A stretch of DNA of 64,000 nucleotides from Symbiodinium kawagutii (GCA_009767595.1 VSDK01001485.1:96939-160938), one strand, 5' to 3'. Shown: positions 33,058-44,396, counted from the stretch's first letter. The notes: a model not told the origin generated them from the sequence alone. Numbers and translations are program-made.

Positions 33058-33709
33058 TTGTTTCCGTGGGAAATGATCCGGACGCGAGCCTGGGCATTGC
33101 CCCTTGGCCCTACCATATCAGTCACAATCACTTGGCTCCCTGCAGCTTGTTTCAATGTGCCGTCTTGATCTGGTTGGTGGGTTCAACAAGCCCCTAAAGA
33201 TGTTCGTTAAAGAAGCTGGCATCATCCTGTGTAGAAATTAAGCCTGAAACTCGTTTGAAATATCCTGAAACTGGCAACCAGTGATTGTGGTGACCCTTAC
33301 CCTGCTCACTGCTTGCTGCACAGCTCCAACGCCACCAGCCCACCTTGCCCACATCTGAAGGCGCTCCCCCAAATCAGTGCCAAAGAGGGTGGGAAAATAT
33401 CCGATGAGAAATCTCACCTCAATCGTCTGTCAGCAAAGGCAAGCTATGCTTAAATGGTTGCGAACCCTTTCAGAACTGTTTTGCGCGGCCAACCCCAAGC
33501 TCAGTGGCCGCTTCACATAGGCCCACCAGTAACACTTGGGGGATTAAACACAACTAAAGGTGCAATCCAAGGTCAAAGTCCTTATGTTTTTTTCTGGTTT
33601 GTATTTGTGCCCCCCCACTAGTGATTTTAGTTTCCTGGGTCTTCCAGGTTGCCAAAGGGCATCTTCTACGGGCATGCAAGCGGAGTGTTGCACGGAGTGA
33701 ACTGCTCAC

Positions 33710-33775
33710 ATCGCCCCCAGGCGAAGAGCAATTCACTATGTTTTCTTCGTCAAGAGTAGTCGGGTGTAGTTGAGC
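33710..33775 (-). CDS. Exon, 22 aa
   Basis: Reads AQLHPTTLDEENIVNCSSPG, phase 0 at both ends, acceptor GGCTGAG|, donor GAT|gtgagc. The frame continues open to 33554. Confidence 0.6.
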
Positions 33776-33862
33776 CTCAGCCACCTGCCGCTATCATGGG
33801 TGTCTCAGTTTATTAAGATTCGCATGGTCACCACTACAAGTACTTGGAATGGCAACGAGCAC

Positions 33863-33905
33863 CCAGGGGCGGAATCGAATGCTGCCGCACTTCTTTGGCG
33901 GTACT
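33863..33905 (-). CDS. Coiled-coil exon, 14 aa
   Basis: Reads STAKEVRQHSIPPL. Strong acceptor ATTGCCGTGCCAG|, donor CTGG|gtgctc. Confidence 0.6.
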
Positions 33906-34137
33906 CTGGCACGGCAATGGTAAAACAATGTAAGGCATGTTGCATTACATAGGTTGGATGATGATTACATAGGTAGGACCATGTAATGAGCCATGGCGGC
34001 AACTGTTCCAACATTGGAAGCACACCGAGAAAAAGTGCTTCGTTTCAAACATGTTCCATCTCAAAAGGAGAACGGCTGATCACGGATGGAACATGTTCGG
34101 CGACTTAGTGCTAAGTGGTTACGTGAACATGTGGTGG

Positions 34138-34248
34138 TTTGTTTCTCAAAGTAGGAGTCTCCAAAATCATCCATCGTCAATAATCTATAAATCATGTTTA
34201 TGAAAATAAACTGACCATTTTTAGGGGTACCCCCCCATTTTGAGAAAC
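34138..34248 (+). mobile_element. Family B TIR element
   Basis: Left end GGTTTGTTTCTCAAAGTAGG, right end GGGTACCCCCCCATTTTGAG. TSD not resolved. Confidence 0.7.
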
Positions 34249-34580
34249 GACCATGTGATCATGTAAGCCTCCCCGTGGGCAACCCTTCCCGGTCGGTCAC
34301 CTTTGGATACCTTTGGGGTATCATTGGCAAATATCAACGGGGCGCTCATCCTTTGAAAAATTGCCCCTGGATTCATTGCCGCCAGGTCCCTGCGGTTTCC
34401 TCATTGAAAAAAAATGAGAAATCACCGATTTATAGTGAATTTCGCCATGTCGCCCATTCAGCAACAATGTTCCCCAGGATTTCCCCAGCTACTGCCCTGA
34501 AAAATCGCCTCTTGTAACTTGATTTCTGGTCGTAAAATCATCCATTGAATATCAGATTTTCATCCGAGGGGCCGAGGCAG

Positions 34581-34664
34581 GAAGCTCCAGCCGACCTGGA
34601 AGCCGCAAATGCGAACAAACGGGGATCCATGAGGACCAAACAAACCATCGCCATCCATCGGCTG
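34581..34664 (+). CDS. Plus-strand coiled-coil exon, 28 aa
   Basis: Reads EAPADLEAANANKRGSMRTK, phase 0 at both ends, acceptor GAGGCAG|, donor CTG|gtttgg. Codon bias is only moderate, but the helical composition is clear. The minus-strand reading is less convincing. Confidence 0.5.
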
Positions 34665-34669
34665 GTTTG

Positions 34670-35940
34670 GATTCGGATATTTGTTCAGATGATTTTCCAT
34701 AGTAATACATGGATTCGCATCTGCGATTTTCGATCTTGGGTCCTGGTTTGAATGCTATATCTTTTGAGATATGTATGGATCTCGGCTTGTGATCATGAAA
34801 ACTGTTTTTGCGGGCTACTACAAACAAAAATCGATTCGTTGAGAAACATTCTCAACCATTCCCTAACAATCAATTGTGTTTCTTGTCTCTGCTGATTTCT
34901 CCACTCCGGATCTCAACACCTATGTATGCAAAGGACCAAGAGCTGTCTGCCACTGCTTGCTGCTGTGGGCATACGTCTGCAATGTGGCAACCATTACTAA
35001 GCAACTCAATGATGTTTTCTGGTGGTTGACATTTGTTAAAACAGTTCATGATTGCTTGAAATGACCAATGATGACAGTGCATGAGGGTTCCATCATCAAC
35101 CATGGAATTTGTCCAAAAAAAATGATGGATGGTCATTGTTGGTCCTCCATTGCTCAGCTGTGCCCCACAATGATTGATCCGAACCGAAGGAACCTGCTGA
35201 ACATGGTCATCTTCGTGGTTTGCTTGGCATCTAGAGCCATACACAGCTAAAAGGGTGGTCTGACACGTCGCTGCTCTGGACTCAAACCCTGCTTTCATGA
35301 ATGGCTCAACCAGCGTGCCTTAAAACCGCGATGTAGCCTAGCAGTACTGGCGAAGCAAATAATCATGCGGGGTGCTTGATGTATCTCAAGTGAGCAAATC
35401 TTTTGCTGCCCAATAACTGGCAGCAACAGGAACACTCTGAGCCATGCTTGGCCCTCCCATCATCAGCACTCCACCCCAGCCCTGGCCTAGCACAGCAGCT
35501 TCGAAGTAGTTCAAGAAGTTTTGTCCCGGCAAAGGTTGTGAGCCCCATGGGTGCTCCATCCTGCAAGCTGTGAAATCTCCCATGGTAGATTTGGAACTGC
35601 AATAAGGAACATGGATTGACTATATAGTAGTAAATTGCAACGCATCTAAAAAACAATACACACACAGATATATATCATCTATAAATATATATATGACAAA
35701 TCTTCCATAATATTGGAATAAGGATATGGAAGACAGATATTCTGCATCAAACGGTATGTATTTAGAATAGCAAAATAAGCAACAACTGATTTCGAAGTAT
35801 GTAGTAGACACCGAGAAACAATGAATATACAACAGCAAGATACAATTTTGCATATGTTTTTGTGCCTGAAAAAAAACTACTTTATCAACCATCTGATTGA
35901 TCATCTGATCATGGACACTGGTCCTGGACGTGGATGTGGC
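34670..35940. other. Long stretch without a firm exon
   Basis: Two overlapping minus frames at 35363-35665 look protein-like (one contains NYFEAAVLGQGWGGVLMMGG after a CTTGCAG| site) but their frames conflict. AT-rich sequence at 35640-35720. Confidence 0.35.
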
Positions 35941-35947
35941 TGCATAC

Positions 35948-35971
35948 TTTCAGCGAGCTGCACTGCGCTAG
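35948..35971 (-). CDS. Micro-exon, 8 aa
   Basis: Reads LAQCSSLK, phase 0 at both ends. Acceptor CTGATTTCCAG| with a pyrimidine tract, donor AAA|gtatgc. The 24-bp length makes chance more likely. Confidence 0.5.
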
Positions 35972-36654
35972 CTGGAAATCAGTTGTTGTCCGGGCTCCAA
36001 TCGGTTTAACAGTTTCTGATGGTTTCTGGGGCTCCTTAGCTCCACTATTGACAATAAATGTATGTCAAGATCTTCAATGGCTCATGCATCGTAATCTTAT
36101 ACATGGTCAGACATATTTAAGAATATCCAATATATATATATATGTATATACATATCAAGCTTCTGCGGCTTGTATTTGTCAGCGACTTAAAGACATGAGG
36201 TATTTTCCACAGCCATGAGATGCGAACTGATTAAACAACTATAGAGAGATCTGGTATTCCTGACTTGGGTATGTGTGGGTTGATGGATATGTTTTAAAGG
36301 GCTGTTCAAGCTCCCTGGTCTGGCGCATTAAAATGCATTCGGAACATATCCATGTCAAATCCCTATTAACCAACCACCACCAGCTATTTCAAACCTAAAC
36401 GAAGGCTTGCGTATGAAGAAACAGGTCTAACATTCACCAGCCAGTTGGGGGTTTCTCAAGTCATGACGGGGTATCCCCAGTTGTCATCTAGTTTATATTA
36501 GCCCTTTAAAGTAATAAACCAACCATTATCGTTGGTATATCCCCTTGTTGGTGACCATTCCTAACCATTTAATAACACTAACCAACCACCGCTTTGGGGG
36601 TTCGCAATAGCTCAAGAAACCCCAATTGGATCCACTTGGGCCCCGGTGGATCAC

Positions 36655-36759
36655 CCTGTTTCCACTCGCCATGGGCCACCCATCCGATCCGCCGGCCTGG
36701 TGAAAATGCTCCACAGCGAAGAAGCCTTGCCCCAAAACTCCTGTGGCGCTGTGGCCATG
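36655..36759 (-). CDS. Exon, 35 aa, frame ambiguous
   Basis: Acceptor GACTTGCAG|, donor AGG|gtgatc. The phase-0 frame includes GQGFFAVEHFHQAGG. A shifted frame reads PQEFWGKASSLWSIFTRPAD, equally protein-like. The exon limits are firmer than the peptide. Confidence 0.6.
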
Positions 36760-36779
36760 CTGCAAGTCATCAGCTACGG

Positions 36780-36990
36780 TGATGGATGTGGATGGTTAGT
36801 GATGGCTCATGGGGCGTAATGATGGTTTAAAGATAAGTTACAATTTATGATTCATGATAGTTTTGGTTTGTATTTATGGTTCAATGGTGGGTAGCATGGG
36901 TTTATTGTAATAGGCAATTGCTACTTCAGTATGGAAAGTATAATATGTTAAGAATGGTTTATGTAATGTGATGGCTAGTGATGGATTAAA
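36780..36990 (+). repeat. G/T-rich intron arm (TGATGG array)
   Basis: GATGGATGTGGATGGTTAGTGATGG and related units just right of the exon at 36655-36759. Confidence 0.6.
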
Positions 36991-37128
36991 CTCATTGCCA
37001 GCTCCTTTGGTGGGTGAAAAATCTCCAAATATCCACTCAGATTTCCAAGGATAGCATGACTTTGGGCTCGCCTCACCCCAAGCCATCACTGCATGTGGCT
37101 TCCACCCCTCATGGAGCTTTCCGACCAA
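36991..37128 (-). CDS. Possible exon within 84-codon ORF
   Basis: The frame reads KLHEGWKPHAVMAWGEASPK and onward, protein-like with ordinary codons. Splice limits unclear. Confidence 0.3.
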
Positions 37129-37628
37129 TCATCCGATGCTAACATCGGTCCTCCGCCCGGCTTTACCTAGTCATTCCACTCTGATTCATGAAACACTGAA
37201 ACTTTGTACTGGCTGGTGGTTTCTATACACTTCAACATATGGGGTAATTGTCCCAAGCTGGATTTCAAAAGATGTCTGAACACACCAATCGGTGAACACG
37301 CTGGGGGAAACAGTGAACCCCAAAACACAAAGTATCACGTGCTAAGATCCCTGTCTTCACCTACTGCGCGGGATGTTGCCTTGCAGAAAGGCACGCTATT
37401 CTCTTCGACGATTGTCAGTAACTGACAGCATTCGATATAGGAAAAATACAAATGTATAGATAGATGGATATAAAGAAACAAATAGACAACTAGATAGGCA
37501 GATTTATCTCTATATATATATATATATGTAAATATATATATATATATATATATTTATGTATATATAGACAGTACTACAGCCAGCAAGAATGGATATGTGT
37601 GACCCACAAAAGCCCCTCACAAAACCAC

Positions 37629-37688
37629 CAGTGAAGGCCCCAGTGGCTGCCTCTGCTTTTTGTTCTCTTCCGAGAGCCTCAACTTCCT
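37629..37688 (-). CDS. Coiled-coil exon, about 19 aa
   Basis: Reads EVEALGREQKAEAATGAFT. Acceptor CATTTCTCTAG| is pyrimidine-rich, donor ACTG|gtggtt. A phase-0 frame in the same limits reads RKLRLSEENKKQRQPLGPSL, also coil-like. Confidence 0.75.
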
Positions 37689-37965
37689 CTAGAGAAATGT
37701 TCATCAACCAGGTTTTGGATTCCACATCCATACAAGGTGGGCCCATAGCAGTTGTAAGGCTTATAAACCCCTATAGTTGGTAGAAATCACCCTAGTTGTT
37801 ATAGTATAAACCAAGTAACTTAAGTATAGTCTATACAAGTGTAAAAGCTGGGTCCGTAAACCAATCAACTAGGTTCAACAACTGGGTTCATAAACCAACC
37901 AACTAGGCTGTTTGATTCCTCTCACAGGTAGTCCAAAGATCAACAGCCATGTCCCTCCAAAATAC

Positions 37966-38007
37966 ACGAAAGGCAAGGCCACCCCATGCCACCAGGGCCT
38001 CGTTGAT
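37966..38007 (-). CDS. Exon, 14 aa
   Basis: Reads INEALVAWGGLAFR, phase 0 at both ends, acceptor TTTGTTTCAG|, donor CGT|gtattt. It joins in phase to the exon at 38150-38254. Confidence 0.6.
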
Positions 38008-38149
38008 CTGAAACAAATGTTTGTAGTGCTTCATGGTGCCCAAGTACTTGAAGGCAGAAAATGCCTCACCACCGGTAGGATCATTGGATATTTTTTCCGA
38101 CGTGGATTTGTGGATGCATGTGGTATCATGTGGTCAGTCTTCATGGCAC

Positions 38150-38254
38150 TTGGTCATGCTCCGCCGATCCACGTTTCTCTTCAAGTCTTTTGGTTGCATC
38201 CTTTGAATCATCTTGCCTTTGGATTTCTTGAAAATCGCTGCTGGCTTTGCCAGC
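38150..38254 (-). CDS. Coiled-coil exon, 35 aa
   Basis: Reads FQEIQRQDDSKDATKRLEEK and then KRGSAEHDQ, phase 0 at both ends, acceptor ACCCAAAG|, donor CAA|gtgcca. One of the strongest calls. The 187-codon plus ORF across it is its antisense shadow. Confidence 0.85.
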
Positions 38255-38642
38255 CTTTGGGTACCAAGGGGATTGAAATGCAATGCGGCACGGCACGATC
38301 CAATTCAATCCACTTCAACGCAATACTCACAACTGTTTGTCATCACTATCGGCCAACAAAGCAAGGATTATCATCAAATAATCAATCAGATTATCCTCCG
38401 TCCTATCCGTTCCGCACATTTAACATCTACCAACCAAACCGTTTGCAAAATACCCCACGTCCTCCAGCCAGCTAGCAGGGACCATCTAAGTATCCTCAAG
38501 GCCCAACAGTTCACAGGCATCAACCCTTAATGATCGCTAAGTTTTCTAGGTCATCAAGAATCATTTCAGCCATCAAAGTTTCAGGCTCATGCAAAACACA
38601 TGGATCTCTTCCCAACGAATTCCCAAGCACCACAAAACTCAG

Positions 38643-38816
38643 ATCACAGATGGGCACAACGCCCAAGGGTTCCACGTGGCCCCGCCAAAGCACACTGCAG
38701 TTGAAGGGCGGAGCCCACGGGAAATCATTGTGCTCTACGCCTGGGCGGTGCAGCACAGTCGAACGAAGCCCGTGGTTTCGGTCCGGTTGACGCCAGGGTG
38801 GTGCTGGAATTTCAAG
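38643..38816 (+). CDS. Plus-strand exon candidate, 58 aa
   Basis: Phase 0 at both ends, acceptor AAACTCAG|, donor AAG|gttgaa, with about 70% C/G third positions (VEGRSPREIIVLYAWAVQHS). The minus strand is also GC-ending here and could hold exons (a 78-codon minus frame at 38520-38756), so orientation is uncertain. Confidence 0.4.
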
Positions 38817-39105
38817 GTTGAATCACAAGGTTTTCCGAGCGGAAAAAACCACGACATGCCTGGACTGCAGGTGAGATATCGTAGGATTTTCACTGGTCAG
38901 AATCATGCTGAACATGTTGATGCTAAGAATGGCTGGGTACACAAATCAAGTAAGTGATTACAACTGTTGGATACGTTGGTTTGCGATGCTGAATGATAAG
39001 AAACAATCGGTCCATGTTCAGAGGTGGTTGATCGTAAGCAAACGTAGAGTAGGCTCATATCCTTGGGGGCTCATCTTGTAGGTAGTGATTACCCTGAAAA
39101 CGCAC

Positions 39106-39215
39106 CAAGAATTGACCCTCCGCAGGATTTGAGAAAACCGCAGGTTGCAAATGATGCCTCAGAAAAAACTCAAATGACTCGAGTTCCTTCTGCAGAGTCA
39201 GGCTTGCTGGACTTG
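39106..39215 (-). CDS. Coiled-coil exon, about 36 aa
   Basis: Reads LTLQKELESFEFFLRHHLQP and runs to donor TTG|gtgcgt. Acceptor GGTAAG| or a CCAG| slightly inside. The 112-codon plus ORF over it is less coil-like. Confidence 0.65.
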
Positions 39216-39582
39216 CTTACCATTCGTATAATGTGCATTCTTGCCAAAGGAATGGTGATGGCGTCATGGCCGGGTTTCAACGCTGCACAACTCCTGAGAG
39301 CCGACCAAACTTCGCAACAGTCACCCTGGACCCATCAATCCCAAGTTGATCGGTTGCTTCTCCTACCGGAAAAAGATGGCTTCGCTGTGTTGATGGGTTG
39401 ACTGGGCCATGGAGAACAGTCGGCGCAAAGTCTAGTTGTCCTCCGATCCAAGTCGATGGATGGGTGTTCCAAGCCAGTAAGTTTTCTTCTGCAGGCAACG
39501 GTTGCCCTGGCTTTCAGTGGGATGAAGCATCTGGTCCCCCGTTTGCAGGGACACGTGACATCTTCCAAGCGAGATGAACCAC

Positions 39583-39719
39583 CACAGTTGCTGAAAAGCT
39601 GAACCCCCCGTGGATGATGTGTGGCGCTTTTTTGCAAGCAGGGCACAGCAGGTCTCGGCAAAGCCAGTGTCCATGGGAGACAAAAGCGTGCCAGACTCCT
39701 TGGGAAGTTCGATCTCCAG
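39583..39719 (-). CDS. Exon, about 45 aa
   Basis: Starts phase 0 at acceptor GCTCTCCCAG| with LEIELPKESGTLLSPMDTGF, then CCALLAKKRHTSS. The frame stays open to 39432; I place the donor at gtggtt, where the island weakens. Confidence 0.6.
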
Positions 39720-40276
39720 CTGGGAGAGCATTGCCCAGAACCAAGGATTGGACAAATAGAATGCAGTTGAAGTAAGCACAAAGATACCATATGCCTGTAT
39801 TAGAGGTCTTTCTACATGTTTCTCTTGCTGTATCTTTATTGGCCTTTCTTATGCATAGGCATCCAGATATTCACCTATCGATCGCTAGATTTCCAAATCA
39901 TATACACAACTTTTAACCTACAATGATCTACCACTTTCATCTATGGGCCTGTCAGTAGGCATCATCTTGCAAATTGTAGAAGAACGGATTCCCCAACATC
40001 TACTGACACATGTATGATTTGAACATATACAAATATTCTTCTTGAAAGAGATGTATCAATATATCCCGACAGATGCATGTGCATGTAAAAATGACTGTAG
40101 ACATCAATAGAAACATTACATACACAAGATATTCACATATCAAACATAAACACATGATTATCTATGTGTGATTGCAAAGTATTACGGAATATTATGTCAG
40201 TCAAGCATGATTGACCTCCCTATCCATGGACTTGCGTACCGAGATCCGATGCTATCTGCGCCAAGTTTCAATGTAC

Positions 40277-40309
40277 CTGGACGAAAACACTGCAGAAACA
40301 TCTCCTCAG
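40277..40309 (-). CDS. Short exon, 10 aa
   Basis: Reads EEMFLQCFRP. Acceptor TGGGTTCAG|, donor CCAG|gtacat. Confidence 0.5.
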
Positions 40310-40434
40310 CTGAACCCAGGCGAGACGGTATCATTCTGAGTTGCACCAAGCAGTAGATGAAAAATGTGCAGAACTTAGCCCATGTCGTGTGTACAGTTTA
40401 GCAGCCGTTGAATCACCTCAATCATGATGAACAC

Positions 40435-40490
40435 CTGCAAGACCTCTTCGGCCGACAAATATGTACAAGTGCTGCCATAGGGGTACCAAC
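40435..40490 (-). CDS. Exon, 18 aa
   Basis: Reads YGSTCTYLSAEEVLQ, ending in phase 0 at CAG|gtgttc. Acceptor CAGTTCAG|. A GAT repeat begins 80 bp to its right. Confidence 0.6.
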
Positions 40491-40571
40491 CTGAACTGCT
40501 GGAAACACAACTGAGGCATCGGTGTTGTGATCCCACATTCCTGAGGCTGCACTCCCAGTCAACGACAACAC

Positions 40572-40572
<1 letters not shown>

Positions 40573-40616
<44 letters not shown>

Positions 40617-40666
40617 CGACGACGAGGATGACGATGACAATGAGGATGACGATGACGATGACAATG

Positions 40667-40724
<58 letters not shown>

Positions 40725-40763
40725 CTACGACAACGATGATAATGATGATGATCATGATGATGG
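40573..40763 (+). repeat. Compound GAT/GAC trinucleotide repeat
   Basis: GAT runs interrupted by GACGACGACGAGGATGAC. Poly-Met, poly-Asp/His and poly-Ile ORFs here are artefacts. Confidence 0.95.
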
Positions 40764-40824
40764 TCATCACAACAAGTCTGTTTTCGACTCACAGATCTTT
40801 GATTCAGCAAACTCATGGATCAAC

Positions 40825-40899
40825 GATTTCCCAACTCGCTACAGGTCATCGCCGCAAGATCCACAGCCCAAACGCACAGCTCAGCAGTCAGTCCATTCA
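40825..40899 (-). CDS. Exon, about 24 aa
   Basis: Reads NGLTAELCVWAVDLAAMTCS. Acceptor GACCAAAG|, donor AATC|gttgat or an inner gtagcg. Confidence 0.65.
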
Positions 40900-40909
40900 C
40901 TTTGGTCCA

Positions 40910-41880
40910 AGGTATTGACCCCGACGTCGTCCCAGGCCCATGGTGTGCTTCCAGTGGTGTGCCCACACATACCCAGGCACCATAAATGGGACTTCCTTGA
41001 TCGATCAGGTTGTTGTTCACCTGGGAATGGGATTGGCCATGCGGTTCTATCACGTGTTTCTTGTTCTTGAAATCAACTAGTCTGACTTGTCATCGTGGAA
41101 CCTGCTACGAAAACTATGGATTAGTCACGTAAGTATGTGGCTACCAACTTTATCTGATGTCTACCAGTTCTATGTTATAGTAGGGAATAGCGCACGCGAT
41201 GTGATAGAACCCGCAACAAAAGCACCTGGGATTTTGAATCTGTACTCAATACCGTCGCAGTTTCCCATATGCCACTGGTTCTATCTCGATGCTTTTGCTT
41301 CTTATCCTTGTTGATAGAGTACCTGGAAAATGTTCAACAATTCATTGCTTGCTCCTAGGTTTCCAGTCTCCTTGCAGCAAAGAAAGTACCAAACTGTTTG
41401 CTTACCTAACATACTCATCCACTGAATCAGAGCATCTGAGCATCAGGCTGCAAAAACCAATGAATTAATAAAACATCAATCCTGCTGAGAACCAGCTACA
41501 AATCACCACCCACCTATGGTAACCAGCAACATTACAAGCACATTATGTCAATCGCTATGTCAGTCGCTTCGGTGCTTGTAGCCATTGCTTTTGTGACGAA
41601 CCTGCTGAGCATAGGCACAAAACCAACCATTGTAAACAACCAGTAACTTGCAAACAGCCATGGCCACTGCTACCCAGAAAATGACCATGATATAATATAT
41701 ATATATTATACAAATAAAAAATATATATATATACATTCATATATACAGACTCAAGTAAGCATCATTGACAACGCATGCTCTGATCAAGCTGTCGAGCCAT
41801 CATGAACCATTAATCATCAAACCTGCCATCATGCATGATACATCAACCATCATTCGCCATTCATAATCACCAGCGGCCAC
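40910..41880. other. Intron stretch
   Basis: No clear exon. ATATATAT tract at 41695-41735; CCATCA-type repeats at 41790-41880 just left of the next exon. Confidence 0.45.
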
Positions 41881-41888
41881 CAAGACAC

Positions 41889-42020
41889 CAGCGCGTAGAC
41901 CGGGCGCTCTTGTGCCTCTGCCAGTGATGTGGGAGCCCCACGGTGCATGAAAGGCTTCATGCGGTACCTCGGGAGCACATGACCCATGGGAAGCTGGTGC
42001 CTGGGACGCAATGCTTCTGC
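41889..42020 (-). CDS. Exon, 44 aa
   Basis: Phase 0 at both ends, acceptor CAGGTCAG|, donor CTG|gtgtct. Starts AEALRPRHQLPMGHVLP and ends TSLAEAQERPVYAL. It could instead be two smaller exons, since an inner gtaccg donor and GGCAG| acceptor exist. Confidence 0.7.
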
Positions 42021-42258
42021 CTGACCTGGGCACCATGAGTTGAATCTGCTTGGTGGTTTCAACCCCCAATCAGGTCAAGGTCATCCCAATGTGAGTGAAA
42101 TAACACATGATTAAAACACCGTGTAGAGTGGTGAAAAGCAAAAAAATCCACAACATTTCATGTAATTGAACACATTTCACTAGGCATTCTGCAGATTTCG
42201 CACTGTCACTGATGTTTAGTTCGCAGCCGCACTTCCATGGTGGATGGCCGTCCCGTAC

Positions 42259-42315
42259 CGACAGCAAATTACATAGTTTCTGCACAAGCCCGCAGCCAAG
42301 TCGCTCGTATGTTTC
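42259..42315 (-). CDS. Coiled-coil exon, 19 aa
   Basis: Reads ETYERLGCGLVQKLCNLLS, phase 0 at both ends, acceptor GGCCTAAG|, donor TCG|gtacgg. The surrounding 111-codon minus frame stays open on both sides, so the exon may be longer. It joins in phase to 41889-42020. Confidence 0.65.
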
Positions 42316-43000
42316 CTTAGGCCCAGTGAGAGTGCATGGCAAAGTGCCAAAGAAACAAAAGTTAAATACTCTCTGGTAGATGAACTGGAGATGGAAAATC
42401 CTCAAATGTCAATAGAAAACCTGGGAAACTATCTGACTGCAAATGGGTGGTTGTCCATTGCGAGGTCAATCCACAAACAACTACATGTTGAAATGCCAAT
42501 ACGTTTTCCCTGCAGATGACATGTACCGTCCTTCAAGAGCCCAAAAGTGTTATTCCATAAAGCAACAAACACCAACACCCAACATCTCAAATGACATTAC
42601 CTCCACTGCTGTACTCATCTGGTTTCTGGCCGTTTGTCAGGGGCCCAATTCCAAAAGAAATATGCAACGCACACCCGCACGTAGATGTGCATTTGAAAAA
42701 AACGTACGCACAAATAGTACATAAAGAACAATAAATATTGATAAATATCAAATTATGTCGCATTCATGCAGTATCTCTATCTGTATGTGTCTTTACATGC
42801 ACATGTGAAAAAAATAAAATAGATACAAAAATATCGAATAGCTGCAGAGACAAATATAGATAAGAACAATGTGATAAATTCATGTATGATTGTTTTGTTT
42901 TCTTTGTTTACTTGTTTGTTTGCAGGTACCGTCAGGTACGTTAAGGCAAGGCAATGTAAGGTAAAGCAATGTACGTATGTATGTACGTATGCCGGCTTAT
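42316..43000. other. Intron stretch
   Basis: AT-rich unique DNA. A 93-codon plus frame at 42443-42724 has no codon bias. Confidence 0.4.
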
Positions 43001-43005
43001 TTGTT

Positions 43006-43385
43006 AGTTAGTTTGTTGTTTAGTTTGATTGTTTTCTTGTTTGTTTGCTTGTTTGCTTGTTTGTTTGCTTGTTTGCTTGCTTGTTTGTTTGCTTGTTTGT
43101 TTTGTTTGTTTGTTTGTCTGTCTGTCTGTCTGTCTGTTTGTTTGTGCGTTTGTTTGTTTTCTTGTTTGTTTGTTGGCTTGTTTGTTTGTTTGTTTGTTTG
43201 TTTGTTTGTTTGTTTGTTTTTTTGTTTGTTTGATTAGTTTGATTGTTTGTTTTGTTTTTATGCTTGTTTGTTTGTATGTTTGTGTGTTTGTGTGTTTGTG
43301 TGTTTGTTCGTTCGTTCGTTCGTTCGTTCGTCCGTCCGTCCATCCGTCCGTCCGTCTGTCTGTTTGTTTAGTTTGTTTGTTTGTG
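43006..43385 (+). repeat. TTTG/TTCG/TCCG tetranucleotide array
   Basis: About 380 bp of TTTG-type units drifting into TCTG, TTCG and TCCG blocks. Cys/Leu/Phe-rich ORFs over it are artefacts. Confidence 0.95.
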
Positions 43386-43580
43386 ATGTAGGTTATGTAT
43401 GTATGTAATGTATGTAATCTATGTAAGGTAATGCAACATCATGTAATGTAATGCAATGTAATGTAATGCAATGTAATGTAATGCAATGTAATGCAATGCA
43501 ATGTAATGCAATGTAGTGCAATGAGCTGTACGGCAATGAAATGTACTGTATTGTCATGTAATGTAATGTAATGTAATATA
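43386..43580 (+). repeat. TAATG/CAATG pentanucleotide array
   Basis: Alternating TAATG and CAATG units, directly after the TTTG array. Confidence 0.95.
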
Positions 43581-43719
43581 ATGCTGTGTGTGCGTGCATG
43601 TATGTCCATATTTCCTTTTTCCTTTTCTATATCTACATCTTTTCATTTCAAGTACATTGCGTACTTTACAAATGTGTACATGAATTAATCAAGTTAGGTG
43701 TGCCAGGGTGTGTCGATAC

Positions 43720-43760
43720 CATCGGATGCCAGCCATGCAGGTCCCAGTCTCTGCGTGATC
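43720..43760 (-). CDS. Short exon, 13 aa
   Basis: Reads DHAETGTCMAGIR from acceptor GCTGATGCAG| (phase 0) to donor TG|gtatcg. It fits in phase after 43855-44046. Confidence 0.55.
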
Positions 43761-43854
43761 CTGCATCAGCCATGACTGTGTGTTGTTCTGGACCGCCTTA
43801 GTGCGAGCCGCGCATGTTCAAGCTGTGTACATGGCCATGGTGGTACCCCCCAAC

Positions 43855-44046
43855 CAACGCTCTTGCAAGCTCCTTAGCTCCCTCTTCGAGGGATATCCCT
43901 GGCTCCTTGGCTCCCTTCCAACCTCCACCAGCCCGCAAAATCGTTTCAAATTGGGCCTGCTGGATGCACAGCATATTTGAGTGGCCCGTGTTTTCATGCG
44001 CTGCGCTTGCAGCCCGGTATTCCCGAATCAATGCTCCAATACTCCA
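43855..44046 (-). CDS. Large helical exon, 64 aa
   Basis: Phase 0 at both ends, acceptor AGCCACCAG|, donor TTG|gttggg. Includes IGALIREYRAASAAHENTG, then IQQAQFETILRAGG, then SLEEGAKELARAL. One uninterrupted frame of 192 bp, among the longest exons here. Confidence 0.8.
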
Positions 44047-44079
44047 CTGGTGGCTCCTCAGTACCCTCAAAGCTAAAAT

Positions 44080-44220
44080 GGCTATGGGTCAAAACCCCGT
44101 ACCCCTGGTTCCCCTATCACTAACCATTGTTTTCCCCATTATTGGTTGGTTAATAACATTTAGTAACCACCATTACTGGTTGGTTAATATTGACTCACAG
44201 CCAAATAGGCACATTAGATC
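44080..44220 (+). mobile_element. Family A TIR element filling a short intron
   Basis: Left end GGCTATGGGTCAAAACCCC, right end ATTGACTCACAGCC then ACATTAGATCC as in the copy at 19177. It occupies nearly all of the roughly 180-bp interval between the exon at 43855-44046 and the island at 44229-44396. Confidence 0.75.
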
Positions 44221-44228
44221 CCGGACAC

Positions 44229-44396
44229 CCCGCATGAGTCCATCGAGTTGTGTACACCTCCTGGCACCAACTGTTGCTCCGCCAAGGTGCGACGCCATGA
44301 CATTTGCCATCAGCCACTTGAGCATCAGCACTGATGGGCGGCTCGTGCGGGCATGGGATGCTTCCATTGGGCCTGGCCAGCGAAGATCGCTGACCC
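44229..44396 (-). CDS. Exon candidate, 55 aa
   Basis: Acceptor AACCCCCAG|, donor GGG|gtgtcc. The frame includes RPSVLMLKWLMANVMASHLG with about 63% C/G third positions. Other frames are open, and the phase does not match the next exon, so limits are tentative. Confidence 0.4.

Noticed and set aside
27850..38130. Shared F.RGF-like motif in ORFs at 27.9, 37.6 and 38.1 kb
   Set aside because: Only four or five residues in common and frames are uncertain; at 37.6 and 38.1 kb better readings exist.
37912..38475. 187-codon plus-strand ORF, longest in the window
   Set aside because: It is antisense to two well-supported minus exons (37966-38007 and 38150-38254) and has no codon bias of its own.
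39335..39790. 151-codon minus ORF
   Set aside because: A different frame over the same DNA gives the coil-like exon starting at a clean acceptor (39583-39719).
40375..40918. Poly-Met/His/Ile ORFs
   Set aside because: Produced by the GAT/GAC repeat; only the short exon at 40435-40490 inside the minus ORF is kept.
43006..43391. Cys/Leu/Phe-rich and Thr/Asn/Gln-rich ORFs of 60-120 codons
   Set aside because: They are translations of the TTTG tetranucleotide array in several frames.
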